This document shows positions 14,891 through 23,314 of a stretch of DNA of 33,765 nucleotides, piece after piece; position 1 is the stretch's first letter, and every line of letters starts with the position of its first letter. Origin of the DNA: Chloroflexota bacterium (lineage in GTDB: Bacteria > Chloroflexota > Anaerolineae > J036 > Brachytrichaceae); NCBI GenBank assembly GCA_017743375.1, contig JAGHYX010000010.1, positions 1 through 33,765 of the forward strand, read 5' to 3'. A model generated the notes under the pieces. That model worked only from the letters and a program-made list of their open reading frames with translations, was not told where the DNA came from and did not search any database. The translations under genes were made by a program, and so were the position numbers.

Positions 14891-17077
14891 ATGGCGATCG
14901 AGCAGCGTTTTTGGGAACACGCAAGAGCGCGTACACTGCGCAGCAGGGTGTTCAGCGATAACGTTTATAACCGGCTGGCTCGGCTCACGGCGTGCGGGGT
15001 CGCCCTTTTGCTGGCGTCTGCGTGCAGTCCGCGCGAAGCACCGCTGGAGGCGCGCCTCGTGCCCACACGCACCCTTGCGCCGCGCACAGCGACGACCCCA
15101 ACCATCGCGCCGACGGTGATCAGCGCGCCTGGCTTGACGCCGGAGAACAGCGCGCAACTGAGCCAAGTCTTTTACATCGAAGAGCCACTACCGCGACATA
15201 TCTATGCGACGACCTCAGACCGCCTGATGCTCTTCAACGCCCGTCACTTCGAGCTGGTGTCTGCCGAATCCCTAACACTGATGGCCCGCATCCCAATCCG
15301 GCTCCCTCGTTCAGAGGCGGGCGTTCTCTGGTATGCGCTCTCTCTTGATGGTCGGCTGGGCGCGATCATGCAGCCAGACGGCGTGGTGGACATCTATGAC
15401 CTGTCGGACGGGCGGTTGATCCAGTCGTTCACTGTGCCGCGCTCCTCTGCGGAGGTCATCTCGGACATCGCTTTAACCGCCGATGGGCGCGAGCTGGTCA
15501 TGGTGATCCAAGGTGCACTAAGTCGCATCCGCTTATCTGACGGCAAACGCACTGACCAAGGGATGACCTTCCCTCGGAGCGCGCGGGCCATCCGCTTTGC
15601 TGAGGATGGCTCTCGCGTGGCCGTGGCGCTTGCCACCGATGAGATTGTCATCGCCCAGACGGGGGGCAGCACGCCAGCAGTGACGCTGACGTTGCCGTTT
15701 ACAAGCGCGCCGGTCATTCACTTTGGCTTTGACCCAAGCGGGCGCTTCTTCGCCGCCTCAAGCAAAGAAGGGTTGGCCATCTGGGACTTGAGCGGCGATT
15801 CGCTGCGGTTGATCAAGTCCTTCGACTTGGGCGTGCCGGTCGAGCCACACCTTGAGCGTTCAGGGCGGTTTATCGCCATCAACCTTAGCCCAATGGTGCT
15901 GGTGTATGACCTCAAGGAAGACGAGCCATACGCCCAGTTTCGCCTAGCCGGCAACTTGCCCGTCTGGTCGGTGAATTTTGACCCATCTGGTGAACGATTG
16001 TTCCTGGCTGGCTCAGGGAAGCTGGCCAGCTTCGACGTCGTGAACCGTCGAGCGCTGCGCTCAGCGTCTCGCCTGCCGCTTCACCGCGCGGCCTTCTCTG
16101 CTGATGGACGAGCGCTCTTCACCTGGAGCGACGCTTATCCGTCGGACGAAGTGATCATCTTCGACGTGCCGACGTGGGCGGTGCGGGCGCGCCTCCGGCA
16201 TCCCTCGCCCGTGGCATGGGTGATGCCAGACAGGTCTGGACGCTACGTGGCGACGTTGACGGTCGAGCGCGACATCGCTATCTGGCACACCCTCAGCGGC
16301 GACCTGCTCAGTCAAATTGAGAGGCCACCGACCGATACGCTGCGCCTGCTGCTCTGCTTCACGCCGGATGGACGCAGGATAGCCTACCTAGACGGCCAGC
16401 GCGTGGTGATCCACGATGTAATTGCCAACCGCCAAGAGAATAGCTTCAGCTTGCCATCTCAGCCGGTGGGGATCAGCCGATGTGACAACCCCCAAGGCCG
16501 GCTGGCGATCGCCAGCGAGCAGGCGCTCCGCGTGCTGACGCTGGACGGTCGGGTCGTTGCAACCATAAAGGCCCCGATCGATCAGATGAATGTCGTGCTC
16601 GAGCTCAGCAGCGACGGCAACACGCTGGCTGCGCTGATCGGCGACCAATTGACATTTTGGGACGTGCCGACGCAGCAGCGCTTGCGCACGGTGACGCTAT
16701 CGCAGCCTCTCTTCGATCTCGCCTTCAGCCCTGGCGGGGAGCGCTTCGCGTTGAGCCTCGGCGACCGCGTTGAGCTCTTCCACGTCGCCGGCAGCGAGCG
16801 CGCGATGCTGAAGCTGCCCGCTGAAGGCGTCATCGCCATCCTCTTTCCTCCCGACCCGCGCGTGTTGGTCACCGCTGCCACACTGCGTTCGCCCACCGTG
16901 GCCGATCAGCAGATCGTCGGTGCCGGCGAGCTGCGGATCTGGGACGCACAAACCGGCGGCCTGATTCGGCGAATCACCACAGCGCATCCCCTGGCTGACG
17001 CCAGCATCAGCAAGGACGGCATGCTGATCGCTGCCACCGCGCGTGACAACGCGCTGCTGGTCTGGGGGTTACCCTGA
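14891..17077 (+). CDS. WD40/YVTN-type beta-propeller lipoprotein
   Basis: The product is up to 728 residues long. A hydrophobic segment ending in LLLASACSPREAP forms a lipoprotein signal, so the protein is probably anchored on the outer face of the membrane. A Thr/Pro/Ala-rich spacer follows. The rest is made of many blades of about 40 residues with patterns such as FDPSGRFFAASS, FDPSGERLFLAGS, FTPDGRRIAYLD and FSPGGERFALSLGD, and repeated WD-like ends (IWDLSG, FWDVPT, IWDAQTG). Two propellers are likely. An alternative start at GTG 14948 would shorten the n-region of the signal; it has TACACT ten bases upstream and TTGGGA 15 bases before that. No enzymatic motif is seen, so a scaffold or binding role is most likely. 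Confidence 0.82.
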   Translation: MAIEQRFWEHARARTLRSRVFSDNVYNRLARLTACGVALLLASACSPREAPLEARLVPTRTLAPRTATTPTIAPTVISAPGLTPENSAQLSQVFYIEEPLPRHIYATTSDRLMLFNARHFELVSAESLTLMARIPIRLPRSEAGVLWYALSLDGRLGAIMQPDGVVDIYDLSDGRLIQSFTVPRSSAEVISDIALTADGRELVMVIQGALSRIRLSDGKRTDQGMTFPRSARAIRFAEDGSRVAVALATDEIVIAQTGGSTPAVTLTLPFTSAPVIHFGFDPSGRFFAASSKEGLAIWDLSGDSLRLIKSFDLGVPVEPHLERSGRFIAINLSPMVLVYDLKEDEPYAQFRLAGNLPVWSVNFDPSGERLFLAGSGKLASFDVVNRRALRSASRLPLHRAAFSADGRALFTWSDAYPSDEVIIFDVPTWAVRARLRHPSPVAWVMPDRSGRYVATLTVERDIAIWHTLSGDLLSQIERPPTDTLRLLLCFTPDGRRIAYLDGQRVVIHDVIANRQENSFSLPSQPVGISRCDNPQGRLAIASEQALRVLTLDGRVVATIKAPIDQMNVVLELSSDGNTLAALIGDQLTFWDVPTQQRLRTVTLSQPLFDLAFSPGGERFALSLGDRVELFHVAGSERAMLKLPAEGVIAILFPPDPRVLVTAATLRSPTVADQQIVGAGELRIWDAQTGGLIRRITTAHPLADASISKDGMLIAATARDNALLVWGLP

Positions 17078-17078
17078 G

Positions 17079-17084
17079 TACAAT
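17079..17084 (+). promoter_or_regulatory. TACAAT -10-like element before miaB
   Basis: TACAAT lies just behind the propeller-gene stop codon and nine bases before ATG 17094, the same distance as in the CPBP gene. There is no Shine-Dalgarno sequence. It fits a leaderless transcript for miaB. Confidence 0.45.
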
Positions 17085-17093
17085 TCATGGCGC

Positions 17094-18491
17094 ATGAAGT
17101 ACCACATCGCCACCTTTGGCTGCCAGATGAACGAAGCCGACTCACAGCGCTTGGCCTCGGCGCTGGAGAAGCTCGGCCTGCGCGCGACCGAGGTGCGCGA
17201 GGAGGCCGACGTGTTGGTGTTGAACACCTGCGTGGTGCGCCAAGGCGCCGAGGACAAGGCGCTGAGCTACCTGCACATGATCAAGCCGCTCAAGCAACGC
17301 CGGCCCGATGTGGTGGTGGGCGTGATGGGCTGCTTGGTCGGCGTGCGCGGCAATACCCCACTGAAGCAAGCCTTCCCGTGGGTGGACGTGTTCATGGCCC
17401 CCAGCGAGCCCGCGCCGCTGGTTGACTTCCTCTTACAGCGCGAGGGCAAGCGCTTGACAGAGGCCGAGACCCACCAGCGCTACGCAGTTCAGGACGGCGA
17501 CCCGACCTTCCTCCGCTTGCCCCAGCACGAGATCGGCAAGCGGGTGACGGCCAACGTACCGGTCGTCTATGGATGTTCGCACGCTTGTACTTTTTGCATC
17601 ATCCCCTTTCGGCGCGGCCCAGAACGCAGCCGACCCATCAATGAGATTGTCAGCGAGGTGCGTTCGCTGGTCGCTCAAGGGGTGAAAGAAGTGACCCTGC
17701 TGGGGCAGATTGTGGACCGATACGGCTACGACCTGCTCGGCGACGACTATGCCATCAAGCGCTATAACCCCGGCGCGGCTTCGGGCATCCCATCGCAGAA
17801 TATCCCGATCCATACCCCGCTGGTGGATCTGCTGCGCGCCGTCAGCGAGGTTGAAGGGCTGTTGCGGGTGCGCTTTCTCACCTCGCACCCGAACTGGATG
17901 ACGGATGAATTGTTGGATGCGGTGCGCGAGCTGCCCAAGGTGATGCCTCATATTGAGGTGCCCGTCCAGGCAGGCGATGACGAGGTGCTTGCCCGCATGC
18001 GCCGTGGCTACACCAGCGATGATTATCGCCGGCTCATCGCGCGCATCCGCGCCAAGCTGCCCGACGCCTCAATAGCAACAGACGTCATCGTCGGCTTTTG
18101 CGGCGAAAGCGAAGCCCAGTTTATGCGCACGTATGAGCTGCTTGAGGAGCTCAAGCTGGATGTAGTGCACCTGGCGAAGTACTCACCTCGCCCACAGACC
18201 CTAGCAGCGCGTGAGATGGCCGACGATGTGCCTGAGGCCGAGAAAGAGCGCCGCTTCCGTCTGCTAGAGGCGCAGCACGAGCGGATCAGCAGCCAGATCA
18301 ATCAGCGCTATGTGGGTCAAACTGTAGAAGTCTTGGTAGAGGACCAGCACAAGGGCAAGTGGCGCGGTCGCACACCGCAGAACAAGCTGGTCTTCTTTGA
18401 GGACGAGAGCCGTGATTGGCGCGGTCACCTCGCGCAGGTCACGATTCACTGGGCCGGGGCTTGGAGCATGCAAGGCCGCGTCGTGGCGTGA
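17094..18491 (+). CDS. miaB: tRNA (N6-isopentenyl adenosine(37)-C2)-methylthiotransferase MiaB
   Basis: From ATG 17094 the 465-residue product begins directly with the MTTase domain (MKYHIATFGCQMNEAD). The 17-residue upstream extension overlaps the previous gene and is rejected. The first 4Fe-4S cluster is bound by C10, C46 and C80. The radical-SAM cluster uses C161, C165 and C168 in CSHACTFC, followed by IIPFRRGPERSR. The C-terminal TRAM domain starts near VGQTVEVLVED. MiaB inserts sulfur and methyl at C2 of isopentenyl-A37 in tRNAs reading UNN codons. Domain order and length are normal. It sits between a propeller lipoprotein gene and a convergent tRNA-Arg gene. The related MtaB/RimO families are less likely, given the FGCQMNEAD and RGPERSR motifs. 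Confidence 0.93.
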   Translation: MKYHIATFGCQMNEADSQRLASALEKLGLRATEVREEADVLVLNTCVVRQGAEDKALSYLHMIKPLKQRRPDVVVGVMGCLVGVRGNTPLKQAFPWVDVFMAPSEPAPLVDFLLQREGKRLTEAETHQRYAVQDGDPTFLRLPQHEIGKRVTANVPVVYGCSHACTFCIIPFRRGPERSRPINEIVSEVRSLVAQGVKEVTLLGQIVDRYGYDLLGDDYAIKRYNPGAASGIPSQNIPIHTPLVDLLRAVSEVEGLLRVRFLTSHPNWMTDELLDAVRELPKVMPHIEVPVQAGDDEVLARMRRGYTSDDYRRLIARIRAKLPDASIATDVIVGFCGESEAQFMRTYELLEELKLDVVHLAKYSPRPQTLAAREMADDVPEAEKERRFRLLEAQHERISSQINQRYVGQTVEVLVEDQHKGKWRGRTPQNKLVFFEDESRDWRGHLAQVTIHWAGAWSMQGRVVA

Positions 18492-18520
18492 CCTGACGCT
18501 GGGTAGCCTTCACCTTCCTA

Positions 18521-18592
18521 TGCCCCTACGCAGATTCGAACTGCGATCTACGGCTCCGGAGGCCGGCGCTCTATCCATTGAGCTATAGGGGC
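18521..18592 (-). tRNA. tRNA-Arg (anticodon CCG)
   Basis: The minus strand folds as a cloverleaf. The acceptor stem is GCCCCTA/TAGGGGC. The D-stem is GCTC/GAGC with loop AATGGATA. The anticodon arm CCGGC/GCCGT has loop CTCCGGA, giving anticodon CCG (plus positions 18557-18559). The T-stem is CGCAG/CTGCG with loop TTCGAAT. The top pair of the anticodon stem (27-43) is a C-T mismatch. The discriminator is A and CCA is not encoded. It reads CGG. A TAAAAT hexamer at 18607-18602 on the minus strand is a likely -10. Confidence 0.94.
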
Positions 18593-18601
18593 TTCGCTTT
18601 A

Positions 18602-18607
18602 ATTTTA
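18602..18607 (-). promoter_or_regulatory. Candidate -10 of tRNA-Arg
   Basis: TAAAAT on the minus strand lies nine bases before the first base of the mature tRNA. The -35 region is not clear. Confidence 0.4.
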
Positions 18608-18828
18608 GCAGGCTAAGCGCGGGCAGCGCATTCACGCACGGGCTGCTCGCTCGCCGTGTCAGTTTGTCACAGCGAGCGCTGCTGAGCGCGAGAGGCAAAT
18701 ACGAGGGCGCGTTCACAGCCGGCGTGATCTCACGCGGAGACGCGGGGAAGGCAGCAGAATTTTCTGTCTCGGCGAACGCGCCTAACTCGACATGCCGGCT
18801 TGGTCGCCCTTCGTTCCGGCACACGCGC

Positions 18829-18856
18829 TTGACAAGCACTGTAAAGACGCGATAAT
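18829..18856 (+). promoter_or_regulatory. Sigma-70-like promoter of the peptide ABC transporter operon
   Basis: TTGACA (18829-18834) and GATAAT (18851-18856) are separated by 16 bases. This is the best consensus promoter in the window. It predicts a leader of about 95 nt ending in the AAAGGAG ribosome binding site before ATG 18959. Confidence 0.72.
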
Positions 18857-18958
18857 TCGGCGATAGCTACTTTCCGCCCAAATATGGTGGAGGGAAGGAC
18901 GCCGGCCCTTACGCTCGGCACACTTAAACGAAGTAGAAGAGAGAAAGGAGAACGACCC

Positions 18959-20962
18959 ATGCGGAAACGAAGAACATCTACTGTCGTATTGGCCATTACG
19001 GCTGCCACTGGCCTGTTGCTCTCGGCGTGTGCGCCACAGGCAGGTACGCCTGTTGTGCAGACCGTTGAGGTGCGCGTGACAGAAATTGTCGAGAAGCAAG
19101 TCGAGGTGGAGAAGATCGTCGAGGTCACGGCGACGCCCGTGCCGGAATGGACGCGCCCGCACCCGATCCTGAGCGACATCCGCGTCCGCCGGGCGATCGC
19201 CCACTGCACCAACCCGATCGAGCTGATCGGCTCGGTGTATGGCTTCTTGCCCGAGGAGCAGCGCGCCAAGCAGGTGATGGACACGCCGATCCCGAAGGAT
19301 TCACCGTGGTACGCGAAGAACATTGACCCGAACGCCAACATCGTGACCTACGAGTTCAACATCGAGAAGGGTCAGGCTTTGCTCGACGAGGCCGGCTGGA
19401 AGCTGCCGGAAGGCGGGCGCATCCGGGTGAATGACAAAGGCGAGCCGCTGGCAATCCGCTTCACCACCACCAACGCGCCCTTCCGCCAGACCTGGGGGGC
19501 GGTGTGGGTGAGTCAGCTCCAGAAGTGCGGCATTCAGCTCCTGCCGTCCTATATCCCCGGCTCGATCTGGTTTGGCGGCAACTCCGGCCTGCGCCGGCGC
19601 GACTTCGACATCGGCGCGTTTGCCTGGGTGGGCGAGACTGAGCCGCCGCAACCAGCGGCATATGCCTGTGACCAGATCCCGCGGCCGGACAACAACTGGA
19701 ACGGCCAGAACTACATGGGCTGGTGCAACGAGCGCGCTAGCACAGCGATCAAACGAGCTGCTAACTCCCTGATCCTTGAAAATCGCCAGAAGGACATGGT
19801 GGTCTTCCAGGAAGAATTCAGCAAGGACATGATCTCGCTGCCGCTCTTCCAGCGCCTGGAGGCAACCGCCTACAACAAGGATCTGAAGGGCCTGCGCCCT
19901 GACCCCACGGAGAACTGGTCGGCCAACTCCCACGAATTTGAGCTGCCCGGCCGCGACACCATCGTCGTCGCGCTCGGCCAGGAGCCACAGTCGCTCTTCC
20001 TGCTTCAGGAGACCGCTGCCGTCGCCACTATCGTCGGCCAGCTCATCTTCGGCGTGGACGTCACACAATACAGCTATGGTTATCAGAACGTCGGGCTAGA
20101 GGGCGACGACCTGCCGCGCCTGGAGAACGGCGGCGCGACGCTGACCGAGGTGGAGATCAAGGACGGCGACGTGCTGGTGAACGCCGATGGCGACGTCGGC
20201 ACGTTCAAGGGCGGCAAGCTGCTCGACGCCGAGGGTAAGGAGTTGCGGCTGAAGATTAAGAACGCTAAAGAAGAAGAGATCGATATCGTTCCCGGCGCTA
20301 AGGCGGCTCAGCTTACGGTGACCTTCAGGTTCAAGCCGCGCAAATGGAGCGATGGCGAGGACTTGAAGAACGCCGACTTCGCGCTGGGCTACAAGGTGGC
20401 TTGCGATCGTCAATCGGGCAACGCCAGTTACTTCGTTTGCGACCGCACTGCCAAGCACGAGGTGCTGGCTGATGGGTTGGGCTACACTTGGACAGGCTTG
20501 CCTGGCTACTTACCGCCTACTTACTTCTTGCCACCCTTTGGGGCTTACCCCTCTCATCGCGTGGTGGAGACCGAGGGCGAGTTCAAGGGCAAGACGCTGG
20601 CCGAGGTGCCGCCGAAGGAGTTCAAGAACCTGCCGGAGCTGACCGAGCGCCCGCTGGGCACCGGCCCGTTCGTCGTGGAGAGCTGGGAGAAGGGCTCGAA
20701 GATCACGCTGAAGGCCAACCCGAACTTCTACCTGGGCGCGCCGAAGGCGAAGGAGATCATCATCCAAATCTTCGACGCCAATCCCGCCGGTGCGGTGGCT
20801 GCCCTGTTGCAAGGCACGGTGGACATCGTCGGCAAAGAGGTGATCGGCGCCGGTCAGGAGCTGGAGACCGTGATCAAAGAGGCGCTTGAGGGCAAGATCA
20901 AGGCCGAACCGATCGCCAGCCCCACCTGGGAGCACGCCGACTTCAACCTGAACACCCGTTAG
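18959..20962 (+). CDS. ABC transporter family-5 solute-binding lipoprotein, circularly permuted
   Basis: The start at ATG 18959 follows AAAGGAG. The 667-residue product begins with a lipoprotein signal (LLLSAC, C24) and a Val/Glu-rich spacer to about residue 63. Residues 66-330 correspond to the second half of a normal SBP_bac_5 protein: SDIRVRRAIAH (72-82), LLDEAGW (141-147) and SLPLFQRLEA (293-302). Residues 331-667 correspond to the first half: DTIVVALGQEPQSL (333-346), the strand and loop with RKWSDGEDL (461-469), PLGTGPFVVESW (565-576), then NPNFYLGAPKAKEI. The protein stops at DFNLNTR, exactly where the SDIRVRRAIA part would normally follow. All landmarks of one complete protein are present once, in swapped order. 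It should deliver peptides or similar ligands to the OppBCDF-type transporter downstream. Confidence 0.88.
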   Translation: MRKRRTSTVVLAITAATGLLLSACAPQAGTPVVQTVEVRVTEIVEKQVEVEKIVEVTATPVPEWTRPHPILSDIRVRRAIAHCTNPIELIGSVYGFLPEEQRAKQVMDTPIPKDSPWYAKNIDPNANIVTYEFNIEKGQALLDEAGWKLPEGGRIRVNDKGEPLAIRFTTTNAPFRQTWGAVWVSQLQKCGIQLLPSYIPGSIWFGGNSGLRRRDFDIGAFAWVGETEPPQPAAYACDQIPRPDNNWNGQNYMGWCNERASTAIKRAANSLILENRQKDMVVFQEEFSKDMISLPLFQRLEATAYNKDLKGLRPDPTENWSANSHEFELPGRDTIVVALGQEPQSLFLLQETAAVATIVGQLIFGVDVTQYSYGYQNVGLEGDDLPRLENGGATLTEVEIKDGDVLVNADGDVGTFKGGKLLDAEGKELRLKIKNAKEEEIDIVPGAKAAQLTVTFRFKPRKWSDGEDLKNADFALGYKVACDRQSGNASYFVCDRTAKHEVLADGLGYTWTGLPGYLPPTYFLPPFGAYPSHRVVETEGEFKGKTLAEVPPKEFKNLPELTERPLGTGPFVVESWEKGSKITLKANPNFYLGAPKAKEIIIQIFDANPAGAVAALLQGTVDIVGKEVIGAGQELETVIKEALEGKIKAEPIASPTWEHADFNLNTR

Positions 20963-20969
20963 TTCCCCA

Positions 20970-21021
20970 TGTTCCGGATGTCGCTGAAGCCACGCAGGGC
21001 TTTCGCGCGACATCCGGAACA
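20970..21021 (+). repeat. 15-bp stem hairpin after the binding-protein gene
   Basis: TGTTCCGGATGTCGC (20970-20984) pairs perfectly with 21007-21021 around a 22-base loop. It begins seven bases after the stop codon. It could protect the 3' end of the binding-protein message, as REP-type hairpins do in other transporter operons. Confidence 0.65.
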
Positions 21022-21036
21022 CATTCGCAATTCGCT

Positions 21037-21066
21037 GAGTAGCCTCGTATGAGGCTACTCTTTTAT
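21037..21066 (+). terminator. Terminator-like hairpin inside the ABC transporter operon
   Basis: GAGTAGCCTC (21037-21046) and GAGGCTACTC (21051-21060) form a perfect 10-bp stem with a GTAT loop, followed by TTTTATAT. This is a good intrinsic terminator. The permease gene starts 18 bases later, so it probably terminates only part of the transcripts, keeping binding protein high and membrane subunits low. Confidence 0.82.
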
Positions 21067-21083
21067 ATAAAAACGGAGGCGCT

Positions 21084-22274
21084 TTGGTCAACTATCTGAT
21101 CCGCCGGCTGTTCGTCATCCTGGCGATGGCGCTGATCGTCTCGTTCGTGTCTTTCGTGCTGCTCAGCATCGCCCCGGGCGGCCCGCTCCAAGAAATATTC
21201 GCTATGCAGAGCTTGAGCACGCGCCTGGATCCAGACCTGATTGAGCGAACGATGAAGCGCTACGACCTGGATCTCTACCTGATCCCGCGCTACTTGCGCT
21301 GGCTGACCGGCCATCCGCGCGGCCCGCTTGAGATCAACGGACAAAGCTACTTCGGTGACTTGCAGGTTGGCTGCCTGAAGGAAGGCCGTGCGCGCCTGGT
21401 GTATCCAGATGGGCGAGTGGTGGAGATAGACTGCGAGAAGCCGGTCTTCCTGCGCGACCTGGTCGGCCGACCAGTGAGCAACGGCATCCTGGCGCTCGAC
21501 TTCGGCAAGTCCACCCAGATCCTGCGCGAGCAGCCGGTAATGCGCCTATTTGAGAGCCGGATCGGCAATACCCTGCTGTTGATGGGCCTCTCGACTTTCC
21601 TCTCGATCGCAATCGCCATCCCGCTTGGCATCCTCTCCGCGGTTAAGCAGTATTCGCGCTTCGATTACATCTTCACCACCTTGGCGTTCATCGGCTCAGG
21701 CATGCCGACCCTGTTCATGGGCATCCTGGGTATTCTGATCTTCGCCATCTTGTTTAAGGAGCTGGGATTGCCTTACTTGCCGGCGGGCACGGCCATCTCC
21801 GCGCGGGACACGGTCGTGCCGCTCTTCGGGACGATCAAGGCCGGCTCGTTCGTGGACCGGCTGTGGCACCTGGTCCTGCCCGTGGCCGTCTTGACGATCT
21901 TCAACCTGGCCTCGTGGAGTCGCTTTATTCGCTCGTCCATGCTGGAGGTGCTGCGCCAAGATTACGTGCGCACGGCGCGAGCCAAGGGGCTGGTTGAGCG
22001 CTTGGTGATCGTCAAGCATGCCATGCGCAACGCGCTGATCCCGTTCGTCACGCTGCTGGCCGGCGTGCTGCCGGGGTTGTTCGGCGGCGCGATCATCACC
22101 GAGAGCGTGTTCAACTACCCCGGCATGGGCCGGCTGTTTATCGCCGCCCTCACCGCCGGCGATTACAACGTCGCCATCGCTTTCATCCTGATCTCGACCT
22201 TCCTGGTGCTGATCGGCTACCTGATGTCGGACGTGCTCTACACGGTGGTTGATCCGCGCATCCGGCTATCTTAG
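21084..22274 (+). CDS. Peptide/nickel-type ABC transporter permease (DppB/OppB family)
   Basis: The start is TTG 21084, with GGAGG at 21075-21079; no ATG fits. The 396-residue product begins with YLIRRLFVILAMALIVSFVSF, the usual first membrane helix of DppB-type permeases. A long extracytoplasmic region follows, then five further helices. The EAA loop that docks to the ATPases is visible as the stretch around DYVRTARAKGLVERLVIVKHAMRN, with the conserved A-x-x-A-K-G core. The C-terminus has the family motif ITESVFNYPGMGRLF. An extra stretch of about 40 residues in the extracytoplasmic part (GQSYFGDLQVGCLKEG...) makes it longer than E. coli DppB. It works with the DppC-type permease that follows 11 bases downstream. 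Confidence 0.94.
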   Translation: MVNYLIRRLFVILAMALIVSFVSFVLLSIAPGGPLQEIFAMQSLSTRLDPDLIERTMKRYDLDLYLIPRYLRWLTGHPRGPLEINGQSYFGDLQVGCLKEGRARLVYPDGRVVEIDCEKPVFLRDLVGRPVSNGILALDFGKSTQILREQPVMRLFESRIGNTLLLMGLSTFLSIAIAIPLGILSAVKQYSRFDYIFTTLAFIGSGMPTLFMGILGILIFAILFKELGLPYLPAGTAISARDTVVPLFGTIKAGSFVDRLWHLVLPVAVLTIFNLASWSRFIRSSMLEVLRQDYVRTARAKGLVERLVIVKHAMRNALIPFVTLLAGVLPGLFGGAIITESVFNYPGMGRLFIAALTAGDYNVAIAFILISTFLVLIGYLMSDVLYTVVDPRIRLS

Positions 22275-22284
22275 GGACAGTCCG

Positions 22285-23295
22285 ATGGCAACTGCAACTG
22301 CTGCTGGTGTTGATATCGCCGCCAGAGAGCCGGTCGCCCTGGCAAAACCGGAGGGGCAATGGACGATCGTCCTGCGCCGGTTTCGCCGCCACCGGCTGGC
22401 CGTTTTCTCACTCGCCTTGATCGCGGTGATCTTCTTGGCCTCGCTCATCGCGCCGTTGATCGCGCCCTTCTCGCGCGATGGGGTGAATCCCGCGCTGCGC
22501 TTCTCGCCGCCGCTCACCCCATCGGTCGAGGCGGGCAAGATTCACATCCTGGGCACCGACCATGTAGGCCGCGACACCTTCACCCGCCTGCTCTACGCTG
22601 CGCGCATCACGCTCAGCGTGGCGGTGACCGTGGCCACTCTGAGCACGCTGATCGGCATGACGGTCGGTGCGCTGGCCGGCTACTATCGTGGCATGATTGA
22701 CGAAGCGCTGATGCGCATCCTGGAGTTCATGTCGTCCATCCCGACCTTCCCCATCCTGTTGATCCTGGCCTCCGTGTTGAACCAGGACCCAAGGCTGCTG
22801 CCCTTCCCCGACTTCCTGGTGAACATCATCAGCGGGATCATGCTGATTGACGCACAGAAGGAGTCGCGCAGCGTGCTGGTGGTGATCCTGGTGATCACCA
22901 TCTTCGGCTGGACGGGCGCGGCGCGCCTGATGCGCGGGATGGTGCTCTCGGTGCGCGAGCGCGACTTCATCGAGTCCGCCCGCGCGCTGGGGGCGAACAA
23001 CCTGTGGATCATCGGGCGGCATGTCGTGCCCAATGCCTTTCCCCCGTTGATCGTGGCCTACACGCTCTCGCTGGCCGAGGGCCTGACCACCGAGGTGGCG
23101 TTGAGCTTCCTGGGTCTGGGCATCACCGACCCCACGCCCACCTGGGGCAACATGCTGAACTTCTCCACGCAGTTCATGCTCACCCACCCCTGGGCGCCGC
23201 TGATCCCCGGCATCCCCGTCGTCCTTAGCTCGCTGGCCTTCAACTTCATCGGCGATGGCCTGCGCGACGCGCTCGACCCGCGGTTGAAGATGTAG
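22285..23295 (+). CDS. Peptide/nickel-type ABC transporter permease (DppC/OppC family)
   Basis: The start at ATG 22285 lies just after the stop of the first permease; an in-frame extension upstream overlaps that gene and is rejected. The 336-residue product has the OppC N-terminal domain (RRFRRHRLAVFSLALIAVIF), the periplasmic GTDHVGRDTFTRLLYAARITL motif split around its family core HxxGRD, and five to six helices. The coupling loop ERDFIESARALGANNLWIIG is followed by RHVVPNAFPPLI. It forms a heterodimer with the preceding permease in the membrane. The ATPase genes that would normally follow directly are displaced by two Uma2 nuclease genes. Confidence 0.94.
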   Translation: MATATAAGVDIAAREPVALAKPEGQWTIVLRRFRRHRLAVFSLALIAVIFLASLIAPLIAPFSRDGVNPALRFSPPLTPSVEAGKIHILGTDHVGRDTFTRLLYAARITLSVAVTVATLSTLIGMTVGALAGYYRGMIDEALMRILEFMSSIPTFPILLILASVLNQDPRLLPFPDFLVNIISGIMLIDAQKESRSVLVVILVITIFGWTGAARLMRGMVLSVRERDFIESARALGANNLWIIGRHVVPNAFPPLIVAYTLSLAEGLTTEVALSFLGLGITDPTPTWGNMLNFSTQFMLTHPWAPLIPGIPVVLSSLAFNFIGDGLRDALDPRLKM

Positions 23296-23314
23296 CTGCG
23301 CTTTGCGATTGGCG

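Larger units (their letters stand above)
18593..18958. other. Divergent intergenic region between tRNA-Arg and the ABC transporter operon
   Basis: No gene is seen in these 366 bases. It contains the tRNA-Arg -10 at the left and the operon promoter with leader at the right. The middle part is GC-rich, and I find no other recognisable element in it. Confidence 0.5.

Noticed and set aside
18521-18592. Integration site of a genomic island at tRNA-Arg
   Set aside because: No integrase gene and no duplicated tRNA 3' end were found in the window.
18884-18958. N-terminal extension of the binding-protein gene up to 18884
   Set aside because: It reads through the ribosome binding site at about 18944-18950 and would destroy the lipoprotein signal. 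ATG 18959 gives a standard signal and lipobox.
18959-20962. Two adjacent truncated binding-protein genes fused by an error
   Set aside because: All landmarks of one complete protein are present exactly once, the frame is uninterrupted, and the signal, promoter and terminator-like hairpins are all in place. A true permutation is the simpler reading, though misassembly cannot be fully excluded without reads.
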